Below, piece by piece: positions 46,314 to 58,500 of a stretch of DNA of 64,000 bases. Each line of letters begins with the position of its first letter. Position 1 is the stretch's first letter. This DNA comes from Spinacia oleracea. Lineage: Eukaryota; Streptophyta; Magnoliopsida; Caryophyllales; Amaranthaceae. The position numbers and the translations under genes were made by a program. The notes beneath the pieces were generated by a model that was given only the letters and a program-made list of their open reading frames with translations, was not told where the DNA came from and ran no database searches. The stretch lies in NCBI RefSeq assembly GCF_020520425.1, contig NC_079487.1, positions 131,710,385 to 131,774,384 on the forward strand, written 5' to 3'.

Positions 46314-47579
46314 ATAATTATGGAGAACTTTGTGCGATTCTAGTTGCATTTTCTTGTATAATTAGGTACTCTGTATGTTTTTTTCCTGTGAATTTATGAT
46401 ATGCACGGGACATCCGTACACGTGATGTGATATTGGGATGGGTGAAATGAAAATGACAAAACATTTTTATTAACCTCAAAAAAGTAAGTTTCTGCAAAAT
46501 TATGACGTAGTATGATGCATATTTTCACGACGTTTGGATCATACGTAGTATATTAGTAAACTTTAATCATGAGGAATTTGGTGTCCACCTAAAATACATT
46601 AAGTTCTCTTACTTTTATGCGGTCTCTTAAAATAATTGCTGTTCATGTTACTCTAAAATAGTAGTATAAAACATGCATCACGTATATTTACATCCAACTA
46701 TTACTGCATAGCGAGAAAGGGCTAAATGATAAAGCAAAGATATGCTTGGCATATCCAATTAATGTTCCACCAAAGTAGTGTTGAAAAGCATAGAAATGGA
46801 ATGAGCTGAGATTATGTTGTAGTACTACGTAAGAGAACTACTAATCCATATTTAGGAATTGTGACAAGATACAATATCGAATATTCTAGAATATCTTGTG
46901 AGGCTTCTGGCGTTATTCGATCTCTCAAATTTCTACGATAATGCATGCATGGAGATCCATTAATCATAAACCAAATAGCCAATTTGAATTACGTGTATCA
47001 TAAGTAGGTATATGGCATATGTCTCCAAATTATTATTCCATTTTAATTCTTATTTTTATTAATTGGATTGTAGACAAAATTTACATGAATTCAATTTACA
47101 ATTAGCCGACCAAAATACAACATCTTCACTAAGTTCTTGAAACATTAATCTAATATACATTCAAAAGGTGTGGGATAATCAAATAAATCAGCTCATGATC
47201 TTCAAATTTGTTAATTCATTAAAGATATGATGTGATTAAAAAACTGTTGAGAAAAATAACCCACATGGAAGATGGGATTAATTATCCCACATGGAAGATG
47301 GGATTAATATGGGCCGAAGAGCGACTAACATATCACTAATTTATTTTACAATAGAACCCTGACAGACTTATATTATCTTGCCAGAGTTTTATTTTTTGTA
47401 GCAGATTTTGCGCGAGATATTTTCCTAAACACTTGCAACTTCCCTAATGCAAAATATATCCTCTACCGCAAGAAAAAAACTAAAAATTAAACAAAATAAA
47501 TAACAAGAAACCCTCTTGACAGAAATTATTATCATATATTCATATGGTATAATAACAGAATAACCGGGTTTCAAAGGCC
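46314..47579. other. Intergenic; small direct repeat near the right end
   Basis: No gene. CCCACATGGAAGATGGGATTAAT is tandemly repeated at 47251-47310 and looks like the start of a decayed LTR (TGTTGAGAAAAATAACCCACATGG), but I see no partner end. Confidence 0.35.
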
Positions 47580-47587
47580 TATAAATA
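47580..47587 (+). promoter_or_regulatory. TATA box of the LEA_3 gene
   Basis: TATAAATA, 105 bp before the ATG at 47685. Confidence 0.6.
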
Positions 47588-47684
47588 TACAAGTGTCCCA
47601 AGCCCTTTTTTAATTTGTCTAAAGACGACTACCTTACGGCCTTCTTAAACCTCTCAAATCGGAAAAACTCCGGTGTATTCAACT

Positions 47685-50131
47685 ATGTCTATGGCTAGGT
47701 TTTCTGTCATCAACAAGAATCTTCTGCTTTTAAGGTGAGTATCATATTTAATCTAGGTGCTTAAACCTCTAGATATCGATTTTACATTATTTTACTCCTT
47801 CCGTCTCAACTAGGACCTGAATTGTTATTTGGAAAATTTGTCAAAAACTACCTTATAAAATCGTATTTTGCGAAATACTACCTTGTAAACAAAACAAGTG
47901 TTGTAGTTAATTACTTACATAACATAAAAAATTTATTTTGTAAAATTATTAAGAGCATCTCCAATCAACGGCGGATCGGCCGAAAAATTTTGTAGTGTAT
48001 TTTAGTTACGGCCCCCCTAAAATTTGTGCATAATTGTATAATTAAATAGCATATTGCTTAATTTTTTTTCTACCGGCCCCCTCATAAAACCGTTCAAGGT
48101 CCGCCGATGTCTCCAATGGTTACATATAGGGACTAGCTTGCAATTTTCTTAAATTTTCTAGCTACTAGCCAACTATTGGAGTACATATGAACAATTAGCC
48201 AAGTTAAGCAAATTAGCTCTACAAAGCTAATTAGCTTAGGAAAAAAAGAACGGAAGAGAAAATTTGTTTATTTGATAAACATGCGAATTGTAATATAGAT
48301 AAATTAAAAAAAATGGTTTAAAAACTCAAGCAACTTGCTAACCATTGGAGCAAAATACACATGAAAAAATAGTAGCTTGAAAATCTGATGTGGCAAATAC
48401 CAATTAGCTTACCATTAAAGATGATCTAAGATACTACCTTTTCCATGTTAATGATTCCTAGCATAAATCCTTGTTATTATGATCGATAATTTAAACCGCT
48501 AACGCCATAGCTAAATCTAAACTTATACTTCCTCCGTCTTTTAATACTCGCAACGTTTCCGTCTTTTAATACTCGCAACGTTTGTTAGTTTCACGCATGC
48601 CGATGCACAACTTTGATCATTTATATCTAAAATTCTCTTTATGCAAAAATTATAAAAAGTTAATATTTTGAAAATACACATTGACACGAATCTAATAAGA
48701 TACCACATGACGTACTATGTTTTATTTTGTATAAAAAACACTACGAATAGTCAAAGTAGATTATATGAATAGTGCCAAAAGTCCAAAATTGCGAGTATTA
48801 AAAGACGGAGGAAGTATATATTTATTTTACGTACGCATAGTAGTAATAAATAAATATTATTTTTTTGGGGTTAAATGTTTTTAATTGTTTTTATTTATTT
48901 ATTTATAAAAGATAGACAATGGAATTTTTTTTAAAGCTTTTTTGGGGGCTAGCTAAGTCAATCAAATTACTCCCTTATCGGGCCGTCCCTTAATACTTGA
49001 CCTGTTTCTAAAAATGAAAATATTCTAACAATATTATATTATTTCTCACTCCACCCTTATTAACCCACCTACCCCTACTCCATACAAAAAATAATTAAAA
49101 ATTCAACCTCTACTCTCCCCCAACCCCACCTCTTAACCCACCTCCCACTAACTACATTAAAATAATACACCACTATCAACTACTACCTATTAAATTGAAA
49201 CTTTGTGCCGGTCAAACCGGGTCGAGTATTCCGGGACGAAGGGAGTATAATTTACTCCTCGAAAATAGTAAACATATATATGTATCAAGTATGTACAATT
49301 GTAACTTTAGACGTATTGTGTATAATTGTAAACCGGTTAATTGTTGGATCGCGTCAAATTTGGATAAAATCATATTCAAGCAGTCAATAAATCGTTAATT
49401 GAATAATTTTTGAAAAAACGATCAATTTTAATTATATTTATAACCGGGTTGAATTTGATTAGGTTAATCTAAATCCGGTATAATCGTCTATTCATTCACA
49501 ATTGACTAACGCATACTCCATCCGTTTCGAAATAAATAATAGGGACAGTGTTCCTTTTTTACGTTTGCCAATGTAAATGTTTGGACATTAATATCTCTAA
49601 ATTTGTATTCGTAAAAATTATAAAAAATTATTCCGGGAGTACATATCGAGACGAATCAAACCAGACTCACACGACTATATTTTTCTTTACCCATAGATTA
49701 CAAATGATAGTCAAATTGAAATTTGTAAATAGTGTCAAAAGTTAAAATGTCTCTATTATTTCGAAGCGGAGTTAGTATATACTTGCATGGTTGCACCATA
49801 TGTCCAATTACGTCGATGTCATGTACGTTGTAGTTTCTTGTATTCGTATTAATTTGTGTTTGTGGGTGCTAGAAAATGCAGTAGACAAACATATGCGTCA
49901 ATTGCAAGTGATGGTATGAAAATTCAAACTACAACTAGTTCTACATTAAAGAACAAGGCATCTGAAGCAAGCGAGAAAATAGCTGAAAATAATAATAATA
50001 ATATGCCGAAAAAAGAACAAGTATATTGGATGAGAGATCCTAGAAGTGGAAACTGGGTTCCAGAGACTCACTTTGATGAAGTTGATGTGGTTGAGCTTAG
50101 GCACAAACTCCTTTTCAACAAACAAGGATAG
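47685..50131 (+). CDS. LEA_3 family protein (SAG21/DI21-like), 102 aa
   Basis: Exons 47685-47734 and 49873-50131 (309 nt), joined inside an Arg codon; GTGAGT donor, GCTAG acceptor. Late embryogenesis abundant group-3-type (PF03242) proteins are small, stress- and senescence-induced, and several go to mitochondria. Seen here: an N-terminus with Arg, Ser and hydrophobic residues but no acid (MSMARFSVINKNLLLLRKCS), like a mitochondrial presequence, and the signature tryptophan block VYWMRDPRSGNWVPETHF followed by DEVDVVELRHKLL. The length is normal for the family. The single intron after the presequence is the usual place, but at 2138 bp it is swollen by at least five transposons, one nested in another. 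A clear TATA box lies upstream. Exact orthologue not determined. Confidence 0.9.
47953..48426 (-). mobile_element. Tourist-like MITE (same family as 10806-11768), in LEA_3 intron
   Basis: GAGCATCTCCAAT at the left, CTTACCATTAAAGATGATC at the right, TAA on both sides (47950-47952 and 48427-48429). It shares AGGGACTAGCTTGCAA and CTAATTTGCTT-type segments with the trio at 10.8 kb and is interrupted by a hAT MITE at 47966. Confidence 0.8.
47966..48109. mobile_element. hAT-type MITE nested in the Tourist-like MITE, 144 bp
   Basis: CAACGGCGGATC...GGTCCGCCGATG ends (10 of 12 match) with a perfect 8-bp duplication TCTCCAAT (47958-47965 and 48110-48117) made from the host MITE's own terminus. Confidence 0.88.
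48528..48814. mobile_element. Stowaway-type MITE with duplicated left end, LEA_3 intron
   Basis: CTTCCTCCGTCTTTTAATAC / GTATTAAAAGACGGAGGAAG are perfect ends within TA dinucleotides. The left terminal segment (CGTCTTTTAATACTCGCAA) is present twice. Confidence 0.92.
48970..49245. mobile_element. Stowaway-like MITE, LEA_3 intron
   Basis: CTCCCTTATCGGGCCGTCCC...TTCCGGGACGAAGGGAG within TA dinucleotides. Confidence 0.75.
49516..49775. mobile_element. Stowaway-type MITE, LEA_3 intron
   Basis: CTCCATCCGTTTCGAAATAA and CTATTATTTCGAAGCGGAG inverted ends with TA at both flanks. It ends 97 bp before exon 2. Confidence 0.8.
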
Positions 50132-50168
50132 CTCGAGCTTCGAGTTGCTTGTTTCAGCTCGTTTATTA

Positions 50169-50371
50169 CTCCTTCGTTCCATAATGATGTTTCAATTTCT
50201 ATTTTTCACGTTTGTTAATACATATTTTACTCATTGAGACGAATCAACTAAGATCCTACATGAATATGTTTTTTTATTTCTTATGTGTTGGAAATGATTT
50301 AGAAGAATTCTTTCAACTGCGAAAAGTGTCAATTAGTTCTAAATTAGAATATAACTATAGAACGGAGGGAA
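50169..50371. mobile_element. Stowaway-type MITE directly downstream of LEA_3
   Basis: CTCCTTCGTTCCATAATG...TATAGAACGGAGGGAA, within TA dinucleotides. It starts 38 bp after the LEA_3 stop, so it lies in or next to the 3' UTR. Confidence 0.8.
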
Positions 50372-50483
50372 TATTTCAATAATGATCAACTTATTTAGGT
50401 CGGATATGTAACAAAATTTTTGCAGTACATATTTATAACCTAAAGTCTTATATGTGACCACTTGTAAATAAGCGCGTGTTTAA

Positions 50484-50711
50484 AAAGGGTATTCGAGTGG
50501 GTCTTCTTCTACAAAGATTGAGAAAGAGAACGAGATTGAGAAATGGGAGGACAAACATTGAGAAAGAGAAGTAGAGAACAGAGACCCACAAATGGAGAAC
50601 CCTCTTGGTATGAGAATCCATTCCAAAAAAGCCTAACCAAACAATAAAATGGATGGAATGGGTTCTAACTCTATTCCAACCCATTCCAAAATGCCCAACC
50701 AAACGACCCTT
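50484..50711. mobile_element. Possible PIF/Harbinger-like MITE
   Basis: AAAGGGTATTCGAGTGGG and CCCAACCAAACGACCCTTT as ends, TAA on both sides (50481-50483 and 50712-50714). The inverted match is weak after the first 7 bp. Confidence 0.4.
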
Positions 50712-50714
50712 TAA

Positions 50715-51364
50715 CGTTTTTTGTTACAAGGTGGTGTTAAAAAGTTTTATAAGATAATAATTCACAAAACGTCCAAATATTAAGGTAGTATTTCATAAAA
50801 TTTCCCTAGTTTTATTGTTGGGAAAGTTGATACCAGTAGTCCCAATTGTAGATGGTCCGCTTTAAAGGTTCCATTTTTTGGGATATCATCTCAGAATAGT
50901 CCTCAATCCTCATCCATAATTAAGCTCAATCAGTTAATATATCCATTTGAAGGTGGGCAAGAGTGCAAGATGGTTGAGTGAAGAAAGAAATGAGGGTGGA
51001 CATGTTTTTAGAATGACGTACAATGGGAGTTTCTTGTATGTACAGTGTACATTTATACATCCACTTATGTTTCAATGACCCTTTTTTTCTATTCAACATT
51101 GAACTCAAACAAACTGCAGCCGCACCAGAATTCTCTACACAAACATTGACATTGTATAATGCAAGCAGTAACAACAATGCTTATGACTCTAAGCATCAGT
51201 TGATGACCAAAGTTAAGATACAAGCTTTTTTAATATAAACTTCCAACCAAAATATTTCAAAAATTGATCCCCTATATGGGATTTCATCATTACAGTAACA
51301 GTCATGCAGCTGTATACCGCAGATACATCATTTGCCGGATAATCAAAATCCAATCTAGGCACCA
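50715..51364. other. Intergenic / 3' region of eIF2B alpha
   Basis: No gene recognised. The portion from about 51100 is likely the 3' UTR of the minus-strand gene. Confidence 0.4.
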
Positions 51365-54300
51365 CTACAAGTAAAGCTGAATGAGCTCATCACTGACCAC
51401 AGATGGTGTTAAAACACCAAGATCTGTGAACAGAAGAGTCAGATATTGTGGAGGTGTATAATCACGGGCTGATTTTTCAATCTCCACCTTGGACGGAACA
51501 GGCACACCGAAGTCGATAGGGCGCAAGGCAGGAGCCATATCTTTCTGATCCAGAGGATAGAGACGTGCAAACTGCGACGGCCGGAAAAATGTCAGTTGAT
51601 GCCAACCCAAACATATAATTGTCCAGTTACAAGTAGCCAGTGAATTTCATAATTTTACTCAATGTTGTTGTATTACAGAGCTTAAAACATTTAGAATAGG
51701 AATACTTTCACATATAAGGAAACAGGAAAAGAAAAGATTGAAACATGAGAGTCTGCAACTATCCACTGATTTTCACATACACGGGAATTATATTTGAACA
51801 TTTAAAAAAGACCGAACCAATAAAAAGAAAATTCATCTTCAACTTACTCATATCAAAGAAAGTAAGAAATACATAAGAGACCTTTTGACCTTGATTTCTA
51901 GCCTATATTACTCAATACTAGTATATACCTCCCAAGTTCTAAAAAGCCTCTGGTACTCTGGATATTCAATTAGCATTGCAAGCTTTGCTTAACTACGCGA
52001 CTACAGCAGATACTTCTAGCAAGTCAGAGATTTCTTAAGTCTCAAGAGTCTGTGACTCTGAGTAACACAGACAGACAGCACATTTCTTTGTTTCTGCAAC
52101 TCCGCCAGCGTACAGACAGACAAAACAAGTTAAAGAGATGGAGATGGGACATACCTTGTAACTTTCAGCAGCAACATAAACTGGTTTGTTCAAGCTGTGA
52201 GCAACCAATGCAATCTGGTAAGTTCCCATCATGTTAATTATGCCACCACTTTCAACCACTCCATCTGCCCCAACAAAAACCATGTCAACCTCATCCATAG
52301 AATATGCAACTGCTGAGTCAATTAGGAGTTTCACAGGAACATCAAGCTTGGCCATTTCATTAGAGAAACGTAATCCAGTCCTGTCGGGTCTTCCCTCTGT
52401 AAATTTAACACAATAGAAGTTGAAAGATATTAACAAAAGAAAACAAAATCAAGCAAACAACGGAAAATCACCAACAAAAATGTAATCATATGCACACATA
52501 CAAAACCAGAGAGAAAAACTCCACAAAGGTTCTTATTTTGAGGAAGAGAAGTAGTTACTTCCAGTATATAAAAAAAAAAGTATTATCCAAGTTCACAATT
52601 TTTAATGAAAATCCAGTCCACAGAACAAACAAATCCCAAAGGAGTTTAATAACAGTTTTCCACTCACTTTTAGCACATTCAAACCTCCCAAGAACTCTAA
52701 CCTAAGGCCGTCTACAATATGAATCAACACTGAAGCCTCTCGGTGATACAGGGGACAACTACTTCCACCAGCGTGAACTCATGGGCAATTTACAACAGAT
52801 TTAGCTATTTGAGGTTGACTCCATAAAGTTAAGCACAAAAATGAAGAACCCTTATAATCAAAACTTGCCACAAGTTAATAATTGCACACATTCTGAAGAG
52901 GACCTGAAAGATGGAAGTCATGGAACAATACTACAATACCACAGCAAACAACAAAAAAGAAAAGTAGATAACCACACGGCAATTGACAAGTACGTAGTAT
53001 GATTCCCATTTGGCTCCATATTAACAATGTTCTATCCAAAATAGTCCCAGGCATGACATTTGAATGAAAAAATTGTTGAAAGACTTGCATCAATACAACT
53101 TAATAGGTAAGTTTGGCCATTAATTACACGTCAGCAGTTCGGCTCGTGCACTTGTTTGAAAATGAAGAGTAGATGGTGCCCAAGGAAAGATGAGTTAATT
53201 CTAAAGAGTAGCTCGAGAAGAAAACCTGTGCAGAAAACACGAAATGATTTTTTATTTTGCGCTGCTGTCTTCAACACCTCCAGTACAACTCGAGAGAAAC
53301 CGTGAACCAAAATGGTGCATCCATCAAATATAAAATCTTGGCTAAGCATTGAGATAATTCTACGTGCCTGCAAGATTGAACTTGATTGAGTTTTCTAGAT
53401 TTGCCACCTTATGACCTTAAAATATCAACTCATTGATAGTTGTACACACCTTGTAAGATATCTCCCCAAACTTCTCTGCACGCTCCATCAGACGAGACCT
53501 GGCGGAATTAAAATCTTCATACTCTAAGGCTGAAGTTCTGGTCACATATCGCATAAACAGATCACAAGCAGCAGTTAATGAGATGGACGTTGCATCCCAT
53601 GACTGAAAATTTGTGATCAGAAATGGATAGAATTAGAAAATATGATGAAGAAGGAAGTTGGCAATCTCAAATCCTATTTCTGTTAACAAGCACCGGAAAG
53701 TAACAACTAAAACAAACAACTCTACACCTAGCAGGCTAGCAGTCTAGCACAACCATAGCAAGGTTCATAAACAACTTCACATCACATAAAACAGGAAACA
53801 AAACATCACTTCAAACAAGGGCAAAAGCAACACTAACATTTGTACTTGATCAAGTTACTACGGCAATCCAGCATAATAACCTGTGATGCACTGATGCACA
53901 ATCACTTCAAACAAGGGCAAAAGCAACACTAACATTTGTACTTGATCAAGTTACTCCGGCATAATACCATGTGATGCACTGATGCACAATCACTTCAAAC
54001 AAGGGCAACGCTACACTAACATTTGTACTTGATCAAGTTACTCCCAGCATAACACCCTGTGATGCACTGATGCACCTGTACATGAACCTACCTTCCCTCC
54101 ATGTTCAAATGGCGCCGTTAATCGATAATCACCCCAGTAATACAATATTTCATTACAAGCCATTGTGAATCAAAATCACCCATATGAGGGTCCCTATTCC
54201 ATAACAAATTCTTAAGCTATACAATCATTTGAAAGATACAATTCGCACTTGCTTCACACTACCTTACCTTAAGCTATACAATCATTTGAAAGATACAATT

Positions 54301-54961
54301 CGCACTTGCTTCACACTACATTACCTAATTAGACAATAATTCCCAAAATTCAGAGATTGAAATGATATATGCATGCCCTTTTTTCATTAACAGAATCATC
54401 TAATATCAACCTAGCAGAAAGGTAAGGGGTACATGATCATCATAAAAGAGAATTTCACCCCAAATTTTTAAAATAATTGAAATATTAATCAAAAAATACC
54501 TTCAGAGAATCGGAAGCCTTCTTAAGCTCAATCTCAAGTTCCATCATAGTAGTAGCTTTACTGGACCTAATCACAGAAGCCAAAGCCCTAATTGCCGCAA
54601 CCGCCTCTGCCAAATCAGGTTGTTTCCTCCAACTATTAAACTCCTCAATCACACTCTCCCCTTTCTCCACCACACGATCATCCTCCTCCACCTTTTCCAC
54701 CGTATCCTCGCCGGTAACTCCACCAGAAACGGCGGCCTGAGCTTGCGCAAGCCAGTCGCTCGTAACAACAGCATGGTGGGCCGCCCTTGTTTGGTAATAC
54801 GCCGAAATATTAGGGTTAGGGTTTTGGATGGATATTTCCGACATTGAAGGCGGAGGTGGTGGGTTTAAAACGTCGTCGTTTTGTTGGTCCAGTTGTTGTC
54901 GTAGTAAGAATTTCTCTTGCTCTTGGTTATCAAGGATGAAGGAAGGAGATCTATACCACAT
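51365..54961 (-). CDS. Translation initiation factor eIF2B subunit alpha, 401 aa
   Basis: Exons (minus) 54500-54961, 53450-53602, 53226-53367, 52155-52396 and 51365-51571 (1206 nt), all GT-AG and in phase. eIF2B is the GDP-GTP exchange factor for eIF2; the alpha subunit is a regulatory core subunit that senses phosphorylated eIF2 alpha, in the cytosol. Seen: ISAYYQTRAAHHAVVTSDWL (residue ~53), IEEFNSWRKQPDLAEAVAAI, then the Rossmann-like C-terminal half with TILVHGFSRVVLEVL, VPVKLLIDSAVAYSMDEVDM, VFVGADGVVESGGIIN, GTYQIALVAHSLNKPVYVAAESYKFARL and the terminal LGVLTPSVVSDELIQLYL. The N-terminal tail (about 50 aa, poly-Pro PPPPPS) is a plant-type extension; the start MWYRSPSFILD at 54961 resembles Arabidopsis. 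Intron 1 holds two tandem-repeat arrays. A young copia element sits 424 bp upstream of the ATG. Confidence 0.95.
53803..54075. repeat. About 87-97-bp tandem repeat, 3 units, eIF2B alpha intron 1
   Basis: Units begin ATCACTTCAAACAAGGGCAA (53805, 53901, 53988) and end CACTGATGCAC. The third unit has drifted (ACGCTACACTAAC). Confidence 0.9.
54211..54324. repeat. 57-bp tandem duplication, eIF2B alpha intron 1
   Basis: TTAAGCTATACAATCATTTG... through CTTCACACTAC occurs twice, 57 bp apart, with at most one difference seen. Confidence 0.88.
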
Positions 54962-55385
54962 TTATTCTCTATTTTTTTTTTACACTTTTTTTTTTTTTTT
55001 TTAATTATTTTTGGGTTTCTTTCGACAAAGTAATATGAAGAACAAATTCGAAATTTGTCGGAATAATAGAATTTTCAGGCGCCGGATTATCGGGTTCGAC
55101 GGGATGAAGAAAAAAAATGAAATGGAGACAAATGAAAATTGCAGATTCTGGGAATATGAAAATGCATTACCAGATTAATCACGCAAGATTGGGCTTCAGC
55201 TTCTGTTTTTTTGGGGGCTTTTTAGAGATTTGGGCTGGCTTATTGAAAACTGTATACGGCCCATTTATTTTTGGATAGTACTACTCCGTAGTTTACTAGA
55301 CTACTAGATATATCAAAATTGACCCAAGGTTTTCAGATAATAATCGAAGTGAAATGGATAATATTTTACGCATTCAATGTGTATG

Positions 55386-55590
55386 TATAGGATATATGAT
55401 ATTTATATTTATCTTTTTTATTTTTACAAAAGTTTGTTAGTGAGTTTGTTGCAAGTTAGTTAGGGTTAGTTGCTTGCTTGTATATAAAGCAATGTTGGCT
55501 TCTCTTCCAAGCCAAGAAACTTAATCAGTAAATTCAAGTTTTCTTCAACTATTTTCTCTCTAGCATTCTGAAACTCTCTTAGATTCTTCA
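55386..55590 (+). repeat. 5' LTR of the copia element
   Basis: 205 bp, TATAGGATAT...GATTCTTCA. TATATAAAG near 55480 is a likely TATA box for the element. Confidence 0.95.
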
Positions 55591-58500
55591 TGGTATCAGA
55601 GCTGAATCTCATTTTCGAGATTTAGGTTTTCGATTTAGTGAATCAATACTGCACGAATTGCTTGGATTGCTGCGAAACTTCTTGCAATTGCGAAGTTTCT
55701 TGCACAATTTTGCGATTTCAAATCTGCGATTGTGATTGTATTTGATTGATTGTTGATATAATGGCGACTGATAGCTTTGAAACTCATCAAGATTCTTACC
55801 AAAACAATGGTGAAAATGGAGGTAATCTTGATCCTTATTTCATAGCTAATTCAGACAGTCCAACTTCTTCTTTAGTTTCTGCTGTTTTCAATGGTTCGAA
55901 TTTCTTGCGATGGAAAAGGAATGTTATGAGAGCATTGATAGCTAAAAACAAAGAAGGTTTTGTGAATGGAGGAATTATCAAACCTGCTGTGAATCACAAA
56001 GATTATTGTAAGTGGAAACGTGCTGATTTCATGGTAGTGAGTTGGATTTTAAGCTCTATGAACAATGAGTTAGCAGATGATTTTGGATACATTGATAATG
56101 CTGGAGAATTATGGAAGGAATTAAATGAGAGGTTTGGACAGTCCAATGGACCTTTGATCTATCAACTGAAGAAGGAAATTGATAGTTTAAAACAAGATAA
56201 TATGACTATTGTTACCTATTATGGTAAGTTGAAGAAGCTGTGGGAAGAAATGCAGAGTTTGAGGGCATTTCCTACTTGTATTTGTGGTGCTTTGAACAGC
56301 TGTAGTTGCCAAATCTTGAAGAAAATAGCCGAGTTTGAAGAAGAAGATAGAATGATGAAGTTTTTGTTAGGGTTAAATGGAGGATTTGAAGGAACTGTGA
56401 CAAATGTGCTATCCATGGATCCTTTACCAAGTATAAACAGAGTTTTTGCTATCACTCAACAAATAGAGAAGCAGAAAGAAGTCAGTGGTGCAGCTGTTGA
56501 GGCTAGTGCTATGAGTAGCAGTGCTATGGGTGCTCAATCATACAAAGGTGATCAATCTCAGAGGTTTGCTGGTGTAAAGAAAGACTGGAAAGAGATAAAG
56601 AAAGAAAAAATGCACAAGATATGCACACATTGCAAAGGTAAGGGGCATACTGTGGATCAATGTTTCAAGCTCATAGGCTATCTTGATTGGTACAACACAA
56701 TTAAGGCCTCAAAAGGGTCACAATATCAAGCAAATGGAAGCAGACTTGTTGCTAATGTAAACTCAGCTGCTGATGTTAGAGATAATCCTCTTGATGATCA
56801 GTTGAATGGTTCTGTTGGTTCTGTGAACAATGAAATGATCAATACAATTTGCCAAGAGGTTTTGAAAGCAATGAAAGGCAAGCAAGTTCAGTATGGTGAT
56901 ACTTCTGGAGTTTCTGGTTCTTATGCAAACTATGCAGGTATCATTTCTCACTCTTTTAACTGCACTGTGAATAAAATGCTTAATTGTGGATTATGGATTG
57001 TGGACTCTGGAGCTTGTGATCATGTGACATATGATGAGAGTATTTTGATAAACAAGAGACCACTTCAAAAGACAATTAAAGTTGGCTTGCCTGATGGAAC
57101 ACAATTGAATGTTGACACAGTTGGTGATGTTGTTCTTAGTGATAAACTGGTTTTGTCAAATGTGTTATTGGTCAAAGGTTTCAAACACAATCTGATGTCT
57201 GTTGGTAGGTTGATTGAACAAACTGGCATTCATGTTATATTTACTGGTGATGGGTATTCTTTCCAGGACCCTTCTAGTTCAGCTATGCTTGGTGCTGGAA
57301 ACAAGACTCAAGGTCTTTACTACTTTGCTAAACACACAGATCTTCAAGATCTTAAGTGTAGTGGAAACACAGCTGCTACTGTAGTACAGGATGGTAATAC
57401 TCATGTAAATACTGGTGTTTTGCCAAATAAGACTGCTACTAGTATGTTTCAGTCTAAAATGGATAACATGAATAAATTAGATCTTTTACATGCCAGATTA
57501 GGACATCCTTCTCTGTCAAAAATGAAGTATGTTGATGAAACATATTGTAAAGGATTTACTGAATATAATTGTGATGTTTGTTTTCATTCAAAGCATCATA
57601 GATTTCCATTCAAAAAGAGTGACAGTAGAGCATCTGAATGTTTTGAACTGATTCATCTGGATTTATGGGGGTCATATAGGGTCAGAAATTTAGATGGTTC
57701 AGCTTATTTCTTGACTGTGTTGGATGATCATAGTAGAGTTACATGGACCTTTTTGCTTCACAACAAGATGCAAGTAGAAAAGGTGGTGGCAGATTTTATC
57801 TCTATGGTTGACACTCAATATCACAAAAGAATAAAAAGAATAAGGTCTGACAATGGAACTGAAGTAGTGAAAGGTTCTTGCAGAGTTTTGTTTGCTAGTA
57901 AAGGTATCATACATGAAAAAAGTGTTCCTTATGTTCCTCAACAAAATGGTAGGGTTGAGAGGAAACACAGAAGTCTTCTTGAAATAGCTAGAGCCTTAAG
58001 ATTTCATGCTGGATTGCCTAAGTTTTGGGGAGAATGTGTACTTACAGCCACACATTTGATAAACAAAATTCCAGTTAAGGTGTTGAATTGGAAAACTCCA
58101 TTTGAGGTTATGTTTCAGAGTGTTCCTGTATATGACACACTAAGGGTCTTTGGCTGTTTATGTTTTGCTCACAACACTCAAGTCAAAAAAGATAAGTTTG
58201 ATTCTAGAACTAGGAAGTGTATTTTCCTAGGCTATCCTGCTGGTTATAGGGCTTTCAAGCTTTATGATATGGATACACACACTGTCTTTGTTTCTAGAGA
58301 TGTCATCTTCTTTGAGGATGTATTTCCATACAAATCTCAACCTACACATAATCCTGATCTTTTGAAACCTGTTCAAACAGTTCATTTTGGTTCTGAAGCC
58401 AATTCTCATTCTGTTGATCTTTCTTCTGATATACAGAATCATACTCCCACTGAATCTCCACTTTTATCCTTAAACACTTCTCCACCACTTTCATCTCAAA

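Noticed and set aside
47240-47500. Possible solo LTR (TGTTGAGAAAAATAACCCACATGG start)
   Set aside because: No matching right end or target duplication found.
50926-51177. 83-aa minus-strand open frame downstream of eIF2B alpha
   Set aside because: No domain; most likely 3' UTR of that gene.
53803-54075. Regular repeats resembling a CRISPR array
   Set aside because: Units are contiguous minisatellite copies without unique spacers, in an intron of a plant gene.
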